Assembly: GCA_949283125.1 (NCBI GenBank)
Contig: CASDRK010000018.1
Location: 62,001 to 126,000, forward strand
Source: an uncultured Clostridia bacterium
Lineage (GTDB): Bacteria > Bacillota > Clostridia > Christensenellales > Borkfalkiaceae
Length of the DNA: 64,000 bases
Reading direction: 5' to 3'
A program made the translations under genes and the position numbers. The notes under the pieces were generated by a model that made no database searches, had not been told where the DNA came from, and worked only from the letters and a program-made list of their open reading frames with translations. Shown here piece by piece: positions 58,244 to 64,000 of the stretch; positions within the stretch are counted from its first letter, which is position 1, and every line of letters begins with the position of its first letter.

Positions 58244-59158
58244 ATGGCAAATTTATCTGTTAACATCTGCGGGGTGCAGTTCAAAAATCCCGTCATCGCC
58301 GCCAGCGGCACATACGGATTCGGCAGGGAATTCAACGAAGCGTACGACATATCCTGCATAGGCGGCATATCCACCAAGGGCACCACGCTCGAGCCCAGGG
58401 CGGGCAACCCCGTCCCGAGGATAGCGGAGGGCTCCTCCGTAATACTCAACGCGGTCGGTCTGCAAAATCCCGGCGTGGAGCGGTTTATCGCGGAAGATCT
58501 CCCCTTTCTTAAGGACAAGGGCATCGTAATTATAGCCAACGTCGCGGGCAGCACGCTCGAAGATTACAAAAATATCTGCGCCCGTCTCGACGGTCTCGTC
58601 GACATGGTGGAACTCAACATCTCCTGTCCCAACGTGCACGCCGGCGGCATGGCGCTCGGCATAAAGCCCGACAACGTCAAAGAGGTCACCGGGCTGTCCA
58701 AGTCCGCCCTTTCAAAAACTCCGCTGATAGTCAAACTCTCTCCCAATGTGGAGAGCATCCCCGCCAACGCCCGCGCGGCCGAAGAGGGCGGGGCGGACTG
58801 CATTTCGCTCGTCAACACTTTCACGGGCATGGTCATCGACCTCGAAAGGCGCCGGCCCGTCATCGCCAACAACACGGGCGGCGTTTCGGGCGCCGGCATA
58901 AAGCCCATAGCTCTGCGCATGGTCAGCGAGGCGGCGCGCGCCGTAAAGATACCCGTGATAGGCATGGGCGGCATCGCCACCGGGCGCGACGCCCTCGAAT
59001 TCATGTGCGCGGGCGCTTCGGCGGTGCAGGTGGGCACGGCCAATTTCACCGACACTCTGGCCATGCCCCGCATCATAAGCGAGATGAACGACTGGCTCGA
59101 CCGTCACGGCATTGCCGACGTCAACGAAATGGTCGGCACGCTCAGGCTGAACGGCTGA
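58244..59158 (+). CDS. pyrD: Dihydroorotate dehydrogenase, class 1B
   Basis: A 304-residue FMN barrel enzyme. ASGTYGFGREF, NAVGLQNPG, catalytic-base Cys in NISCPNVHAGG, VNTFTGM and NNTGGVSG, IGMGGIATGRDALEF all match NAD-linked class 1B. Partner PyrK is directly upstream. It oxidises dihydroorotate to orotate. Confidence 0.96.
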   Translation: MANLSVNICGVQFKNPVIAASGTYGFGREFNEAYDISCIGGISTKGTTLEPRAGNPVPRIAEGSSVILNAVGLQNPGVERFIAEDLPFLKDKGIVIIANVAGSTLEDYKNICARLDGLVDMVELNISCPNVHAGGMALGIKPDNVKEVTGLSKSALSKTPLIVKLSPNVESIPANARAAEEGGADCISLVNTFTGMVIDLERRRPVIANNTGGVSGAGIKPIALRMVSEAARAVKIPVIGMGGIATGRDALEFMCAGASAVQVGTANFTDTLAMPRIISEMNDWLDRHGIADVNEMVGTLRLNG

Positions 59159-59206
59159 ACTTTTTCTTCCGCGCCGCGTGCGCAAAAATAATCAAGGAGT
59201 AAAATA

Positions 59207-59869
59207 ATGTCTTTAACATACAAACAGCAATTCATCAGATTCATGGTCGAAAGCGGAGTGCTCAGATTTGGCACTTTCACGTTGAAGAGCGGCCGTGTCG
59301 CCCCCTATTTCATAAACACGGGCAACTATAAAACCGGCCGCCAGCTTGCAAAGCTGGGCGAATATTATGCCGCATGCATAGCCGAACACGGGGTAAAGGC
59401 CGACTGTCTCGTCGGCCCCGCATACAAGGGCATACCCCTTGCGGTCACCGCCGCCGTGTCGCTGTGGAACAATCACGGCGTCGACGTGAACTATTGCTTC
59501 GACCGCAAGGAGGCAAAGGACCACGGCGAAGGCGGGCTTTTCGTCGGGCATCAGCTTTCCGACGGGGAGGACGTCGTGATAATAGAGGACGTAATGACCA
59601 GCGGCAAGGCGTTAAGGGAGATATTGCCCAAGCTCGAAGCGCAGGCCAAGGTCAACGTCGCAGGCATGATAATTTCCGTGGACCGCATGGAAAAGGGCCT
59701 CAACTCCGATCTGTCCGCCGTGCAGGAGGTGCTGCGCGATTTCGGCATAAAGGTGTATTCCATAGTCACCATGGCCGATATAATCGACGCGATAGAGCAG
59801 GGCATAATAGAGGGTAAGGAATACCTTACCGCCATGAAGGAGTATCGCGCAAAGTACGGCGTGAACTGA
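59207..59869 (+). CDS. pyrE: Orotate phosphoribosyltransferase
   Basis: A 220-residue transferase: FTLKSGRVAPYFINTG, GPAYKGIPLAV and the PRPP loop VVIIEDVMTSGKALRE. It joins orotate to PRPP giving OMP. AAGGAG precedes the start. It is the last gene of the operon, which lacks carA/carB and pyrR. Confidence 0.96.
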   Translation: MSLTYKQQFIRFMVESGVLRFGTFTLKSGRVAPYFINTGNYKTGRQLAKLGEYYAACIAEHGVKADCLVGPAYKGIPLAVTAAVSLWNNHGVDVNYCFDRKEAKDHGEGGLFVGHQLSDGEDVVIIEDVMTSGKALREILPKLEAQAKVNVAGMIISVDRMEKGLNSDLSAVQEVLRDFGIKVYSIVTMADIIDAIEQGIIEGKEYLTAMKEYRAKYGVN

Positions 59870-59920
59870 TTTTCTTCCGCGTTATCGCATTTCAGATCTG
59901 TTTCTGTAATAAATGGGTTC

Positions 59921-59995
59921 TATAATAAATGTTGAGCGAGAGAACTCACTCCAACAAATTTTCTGCCGCCGCGGCATGGCCGCGGCGGCGGTTTT
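59921..59995 (+). ncRNA. Terminator after pyrE, possibly ending a short RNA
   Basis: A TATAAT (59921-59926) is followed by a stem-loop (59930-59955; GTTGAG/CTCCAAC arms with mismatches, loop AGAA) and a strong hairpin GCCGCCGCGGC (59965-59975)/GCCGCGGCGGC (59979-59989) with GGTTTTC. It certainly can terminate pyr transcripts; a separate ~65-nt RNA is possible but no good -35 is seen. Confidence 0.45.
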
Positions 59996-60114
59996 CATCT
60001 CTTCCGCACAGTATTCGTCCCGCGCGCCCCGGTATAGCCCCTGCGCGCGAAACCGCCCGCGTCAACGATAAATTTTTATCTGTTGCGGCTTTGCTCTTTT
60101 TGTCGGCAATTTAC

Positions 60115-60143
60115 TTTACTTTTACAATTTTTTGTGTTATATT
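60115..60143 (+). promoter_or_regulatory. Sigma-A promoter of the pectate lyase gene
   Basis: TTTACT 60115-60120, 17-nt spacer, TATATT 60138-60143. The 5' UTR is about 110 nt. Confidence 0.7.
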
Positions 60144-60160
60144 TGAGGAAAATTTTGTTT

Positions 60161-60170
60161 TGTTGCAACA
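60161..60170 (+). promoter_or_regulatory. Palindrome TGTTGCAACA downstream of the lyase promoter
   Basis: A perfect 10-bp palindrome 18 nt after the -10 box, where a LacI- or similar repressor might bind. It differs from the TGATAACGTTAACATT operators, so a different regulator would be needed. Confidence 0.35.
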
Positions 60171-60259
60171 TATAATTTTAGTTTTTAACAATGTTGGCGC
60201 GCCGGTCGCGTCGCGTCGCGCCGTATTAAACTTTAATTATAATGCAAGGGAGAAATGCG

Positions 60260-63200
60260 ATGAGGAAAAACAAGCTTCTTGCAATGGCGGTCTCCGCCGT
60301 GCTGTCTTTAACGATGTGTCTCTCCGCGTGCGCGTCCGACGACGAAGCCGGCACGGGCGGCGACGATCAGGGCACCCAGCAGACTACGCCCGGCGGCACC
60401 GACGAGCCGGGCGGCGAGGACAACCCCGGCGGTACAACCGAGCCGGGCGGCGAGGACAATCCCGGCGGCACCGACGAGCCGGGCGGGGAGGACAACCCCG
60501 GCGGCACCGACGAACCGGGCGGAGAGGACACGCCGCCCATTCTCGACGCGGCAATATCCTATTGCTTCGCCGGCAACGAGAGCGCGGCTTTGGAGTGGGA
60601 CGACAATGCTCCTTCCGCCGCAAAGGTGGAGTACAAGCCTGCCGGCGGAAGCTCCTATGCTGAAGCGGACGACATGCTCATCCGCGCAGTCGACGCCGAC
60701 ACGGCGAGGGTGGACGTCGTCGGTCTGAAGGGCGGCGAAACTTACGACTTCAAAATAACCACCTCGGGCGGACAGACGCTGAACGCGACCTCCGTCACGG
60801 TCGGCGCATACGATCGCTCGGGCTACGCCCACTTCAACTACGACAAGGGCGTGGGCGCGTACAACGACGACGGCACGCTCAAGGACGGCGCGCTCGTCAT
60901 CTACGTCACCGACGAAAACAAGAACGACATTTCCGACAGCGCCTATGTCAACGGCGTTAAGGAAAATATCGACAGCCTGTTCAGAAGTCCCGATGAGGTC
61001 AGCATAGGCTATTTCCTCAATAACAGGCAGTACTCCAATGCCGAAAAGGAAAAGTACGGCATACAGGCGGCAACGTTTAAATATGGCGCCGTGGCCGTCC
61101 GCGTGCTCGGCAAGGTCAATGCCGAGGATGCTTCCGATGGCTCAAAGAGCCTTATCGAAGGCCTCACCGCCTACGATTCCACCGCCAACGGCGGCACCGA
61201 GGGGGACAACGGCCGCATGGCCCGCATGGTAAACGCCAAAAATCTCACCATAGAGGGCATAGGAACGGACGCCTGCGTCTGGGGCTGGGGGTTTCACTTT
61301 GTTTCAAACGATAATCTGCATAAGTACGAAGGTTCGGGCAAAAGCTTCGAGGTGCGCAACATCACCTTTGCAAATTATCCCGAAGACGCCGTCGGCATGG
61401 AGGGCACGCAGGGCACAAAGGTGGATGCCGCCGGCTCCATAACCTCGGGCGCCTCCGATGTTAAAGCCGACCTTATCTCCCCCGTTGAGCGCTGCTGGAT
61501 ACATCACAACACATTCCTGCCCGGCTATTGCGCAAATCCTGCCGAAAGCGACAAAGCCGAAGGCGACGGCTCGTGCGACTTCAAGCGCGGACAGTATTAT
61601 ACCGCGTCGTATAATTACTTTGAATACTGTCACAAGACCAACCTCATCGGTTCGTCCGATTCCTCGCTTCAGTTCAACATATCTCTTCATCACAATTGGT
61701 GGAACAACTGCGGCTCGCGCATTCCGCTCATAAGGAATGCAAACGCGCACTTCTACAACAACTATATTTCGGGAGACAGCAGGGACGACAGCGCCAAGCT
61801 CAGCTACGTGACTTCGGCAAGGGCCAACTGCTATCTGTTTGCCGAAGCCAACTACTATGACGGGTGCAAGTCCGTTGCCGAAGTCGCCAGCGGCGGCGTG
61901 GTCAAGGCGTACAACAACATGTATTACGCCTGCTTCAACGGCGACGCTTCCGTCATCGTCGAAGAGCGCGACGCCGCAGTGCAGAACAACTGCAAGTTCA
62001 CATATCGCAATATGGATTATTCCGGCTTCGACACGGACCCCGAGCTGTTCTATTATGACGCCGTAAACAAAGTCAGCGATTGTTATATCACTTCCCCCGT
62101 ACAGGCGAGGGAGGAGGTCATGATCAATGCCGGCGTTCTCAAATACGATTACAGCAATATCGATTGCACCATGAACGAGACGACGCCTTCGTCCGCCGTT
62201 TCCGCCACAAGGGAGGGGGTGACGATCGATCTCGGTCAGGCCAAGGACGGAAGCGTGCTCAACGGCGTAGTCTTTACAAACGGATCGGGTTCCTCCTCGG
62301 GGTTCAAGGGCAAGGGCCAGCTCATAACTTTCACTCTTGCAAGGGAGACCGACATCTCCGTCACGTCCTCCACCACAGGGGAAAACGCTCCCGAACTTCT
62401 TGCCGCGGACGGCACGGTATGGGCGGCAAAATTTAACGAGGTAAATGGTCTCACCCTGCCTGCCGGCACATACTTCATAGCCACAGGTCTCAAGGATAAG
62501 GAAGCTGTCATCACTTCGCTCACCTTTGTCGACGGCGCCACCGACGAGGAGCGCGTCGCCGCGGTGGAAGAGGCCATAGGGGCTATCCCCGCAACGGTCA
62601 CCCTCTCCGATTCCTGCATTGCCGCGATCGAAGCCGCAAGCGCTGCCTATAATGCCCTTGCAGACGATCTCAAGCCGCAGGTCGATGGCGCGCTTGTCGA
62701 TAAATTGAACTCCGCCGTGGCCGATATGAACGATCTGCTCGTGGCCGACGTCGAACGGTTGATAGACGCCATCGGCACGGTTGCCGTCGGCAACGACTAT
62801 CACGGCGAGATAGAGGCCGCCCGCGCCGCCTACAACGCGCTGTCCCCGCAGAATAAGGAAAAAGTCTCCAATTACGACAAGCTCACCGCCGCCGAAGCGG
62901 CCTACGCCAATATCGCTGTCGAAGCGCTTCAGAACAGAATAAACAATCTCGCCGCACCCTCGTCCGCGAGCGGAAGGGAGTCCATGGAAGCTCTGCTCGG
63001 GGAGTACGAATCCGTTTCCGCCGCCTACGGAGCTTTAGACGACGGGCAGAAGGGGCAGATAACCGGCTACGGCAAGGTGACCGAAGGCATCGCGGCGCTG
63101 CAGGATATGCTCCGCCCCTATGACCTCGCCGACATGATAGACGCTCTGCCCGCAAGCGGCTGGACTTCGTCCGATCATTCGGCCATCTCTGCGGCCAAGC

Positions 63201-63646
63201 AGCTCTACAATTCGCTCACCGCGGAGCAGAAGGCCGTCCTAACTCAGGAACAGACAGTCAAGCTCGAGGCCGCAATAGCTTACTACGACGAGGAGATGGC
63301 CAAAACGGTAATCGTTCTGTTCAGCAAGAGCAACACAGCCGATTATTACTCATCGCTCGGCGTTACCATAACCCAAGGCAACTACAAGAGCGGTGAAACT
63401 TACACCTGCAACGGCCAGACGTATTCCGATCCCCTGAAGATCGAAAGCAAGACGTCCGTAACGATTACGGTCGGCGCGGGTAAAACGGTCAACCTGTATA
63501 TCAGCAAGGCCGACGGCGCAATAAAAGTGGACGGCACTTCCTACGAGGCCGAAAACGGCTGCGTGACCGTCACCGGACTTTCCGAAGGCACTCACGTGAT
63601 AACAAAGGACGACAGCTGCAATCTCTATTATATCGTCATGAATTGA
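60260..63646 (+). CDS. Family-1 pectate lyase lipoprotein with helical C-terminal repeats
   Basis: A 1128-residue lipoprotein (LSAC, Cys24), followed by a PGG(T/E)(D/E)EP linker (44-91), a fibronectin-III-like domain (about 95-185) and a PL1 beta-helix (about 190-640) with WIHHNTF, SLHHNWWNNCGSRIPLIR (Arg487, Arg492) and FYNNYISG. A beta domain follows, then four helical FIVAR-like repeats (about 760-1020) and a final beta module. It should cleave polygalacturonate by beta-elimination outside the cell. The start at 60260 has AAGGGAG seven nt upstream; an ATG at 60242 precedes the SD. Confidence 0.9.
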   Translation: MRKNKLLAMAVSAVLSLTMCLSACASDDEAGTGGDDQGTQQTTPGGTDEPGGEDNPGGTTEPGGEDNPGGTDEPGGEDNPGGTDEPGGEDTPPILDAAISYCFAGNESAALEWDDNAPSAAKVEYKPAGGSSYAEADDMLIRAVDADTARVDVVGLKGGETYDFKITTSGGQTLNATSVTVGAYDRSGYAHFNYDKGVGAYNDDGTLKDGALVIYVTDENKNDISDSAYVNGVKENIDSLFRSPDEVSIGYFLNNRQYSNAEKEKYGIQAATFKYGAVAVRVLGKVNAEDASDGSKSLIEGLTAYDSTANGGTEGDNGRMARMVNAKNLTIEGIGTDACVWGWGFHFVSNDNLHKYEGSGKSFEVRNITFANYPEDAVGMEGTQGTKVDAAGSITSGASDVKADLISPVERCWIHHNTFLPGYCANPAESDKAEGDGSCDFKRGQYYTASYNYFEYCHKTNLIGSSDSSLQFNISLHHNWWNNCGSRIPLIRNANAHFYNNYISGDSRDDSAKLSYVTSARANCYLFAEANYYDGCKSVAEVASGGVVKAYNNMYYACFNGDASVIVEERDAAVQNNCKFTYRNMDYSGFDTDPELFYYDAVNKVSDCYITSPVQAREEVMINAGVLKYDYSNIDCTMNETTPSSAVSATREGVTIDLGQAKDGSVLNGVVFTNGSGSSSGFKGKGQLITFTLARETDISVTSSTTGENAPELLAADGTVWAAKFNEVNGLTLPAGTYFIATGLKDKEAVITSLTFVDGATDEERVAAVEEAIGAIPATVTLSDSCIAAIEAASAAYNALADDLKPQVDGALVDKLNSAVADMNDLLVADVERLIDAIGTVAVGNDYHGEIEAARAAYNALSPQNKEKVSNYDKLTAAEAAYANIAVEALQNRINNLAAPSSASGRESMEALLGEYESVSAAYGALDDGQKGQITGYGKVTEGIAALQDMLRPYDLADMIDALPASGWTSSDHSAISAAKQLYNSLTAEQKAVLTQEQTVKLEAAIAYYDEEMAKTVIVLFSKSNTADYYSSLGVTITQGNYKSGETYTCNGQTYSDPLKIESKTSVTITVGAGKTVNLYISKADGAIKVDGTSYEAENGCVTVTGLSEGTHVITKDDSCNLYYIVMN
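60389..60532 (+). repeat. Four 36-bp tandem repeats encoding the lyase linker
   Basis: Units 60389-60424, 60425-60460, 60461-60496 and 60497-60532 encode PGGTDEPGGEDN-type repeats (12 residues). They are near-identical and in frame, so length variation between strains is likely. Confidence 0.88.
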
Positions 63647-63816
63647 CGGTATAAGCCGCAAGGCCTAAATATCCGCGCGGCGATGCGGCCGAATGTTTTC
63701 AAAATGTCGTCAACCTTATGCCGCCCCGAAAAAAGCTTGGCTGCGCCCGCGCATTTTCGGGCACCCGGCGCGAAATGATCGGCCGGCAGAGTGGTTCGCA
63801 ACGGCAAAACCCCATC

Positions 63817-63848
63817 AAAAAAGGAAGGGCAAGAACCCTTCCTTTTTT
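63817..63848 (+). terminator. Intrinsic terminator downstream of the lyase
   Basis: AAAAAAGGAAGGG (63817-63829) pairs with CCCTTCCTTTTTT (63836-63848), loop CAAGAA; works in either direction. It lies 170 nt after the lyase stop; I see nothing else in that gap. Confidence 0.88.
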
Positions 63849-64000
63849 GTGTCTGCGGAGCATTAAAAAGCTGCGCACTGCGGTATTAAAATATAAGCGC
63901 GTGGAGTGTCTTATGTCATACGCTTGAACGGTGAATTTGTGATGCTCAAGTATTTTATCTCTGCGTTGAGTTATTGGCAGGCATTGTGTTCATTTTTTTA
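63849..64000 (+). other. Window end, no supported gene
   Basis: No gene can be supported. An ATG at 63942 opens a hydrophobic frame (MLKYFISALSYWQ) that runs off the edge, but it lacks an SD, so it may or may not be the start of a membrane protein. Confidence 0.3.

Noticed and set aside
60389..60532. CRISPR-like regular repeats
   Set aside because: 36-bp units are contiguous without spacers and encode an in-frame protein linker.
59929..60663. Plus-strand frame starting in the pyrE terminator
   Set aside because: It passes through a terminator and promoter, then reads the lyase gene in another frame as an Arg-rich product.
63781..63816. tRNA-like stretch GGCAGAGTGGTTCGCAACGG
   Set aside because: No cloverleaf with T-arm and acceptor can be formed around it.
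63718..63927. 69-codon frame at the window end
   Set aside because: It crosses the intrinsic terminator at 63817-63848, has no SD and gives a basic, low-complexity product.

Overview
The window looks like a chromosomal segment of a GC-rich, gut-type Bacillota (class Clostridia; a Christensenellales-like lineage is my guess, not something I can prove). Reasons: consensus sigma-A promoters (TTGACA-17-TATAAT), a T-box leader, an FMN riboswitch, a SpoVB/MurJ-like flippase, an electron-bifurcating type [FeFe] hydrogenase operon, ECF-type riboflavin uptake and many lipoproteins with a lipobox Cys followed by acidic Gly/Pro/Glu linkers. I see no phage, insertion sequence, CRISPR, rRNA or tRNA.

Layout. 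1-6.6 kb: end of a Bat-like operon (DUF58 C-terminus, two membrane-anchored von Willebrand A proteins, a lipoprotein). 6.6-24 kb: a polysaccharide-use locus. It has a 1847-residue SGNH-esterase lipoprotein, a LacI-family regulator, and a 10-kb operon of sugar-binding lipoprotein, two permeases, an unusually long 620-residue ATPase, an exported and a cytoplasmic GH30 glycosidase, a repeat-sharing lipoprotein and a DUF3592 membrane protein. Near-identical operators (TGATAACGTTAACATT type) sit at the promoters of the esterase, the regulator and the transporter operon, which points to one autoregulated local regulon.

24-31 kb: FMN riboswitch and ribU; then a run of tsaE, tsaB, rimI, an alpha/beta hydrolase, a membrane-anchored MurF-like ligase, ddl and icd. 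31.5-35.7 kb: nuoE-nuoF-hydA hydrogenase operon. 35.7-37.6 kb: a promoter-terminator bounded candidate RNA and a CNNM/CorC-type transporter. 37.6-40.6 kb: a D-2-hydroxyacid dehydrogenase (minus strand) and a tryptophan T-box controlling trpB. 40.7-49.7 kb: a second secreted SGNH esterase, an exonuclease with a BRCT-like tail, an rRNA m5C methyltransferase and a giant surface protein (minus strand). 49.8-53.3 kb: a TSUP permease split into two half-genes, a flippase, and two small genes with mother-cell-like promoters. 53.4-59.9 kb: a phosphoesterase and the pyrBCFKDE operon behind a leader with an intrinsic terminator. 60-63.7 kb: a family-1 pectate-lyase lipoprotein.

Together the exported esterases, GH30 enzymes and pectate lyase suggest a plant or mucosal glycan degrader that ferments sugars with H2 release. 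The least explained items are the candidate RNA before the CNNM gene, the pyr leader, the triple-module ATPase, several genes whose -10 box lies 6-8 nt before the start codon (probable leaderless mRNAs), and the structured tandem repeats at 6.8-6.95 kb.
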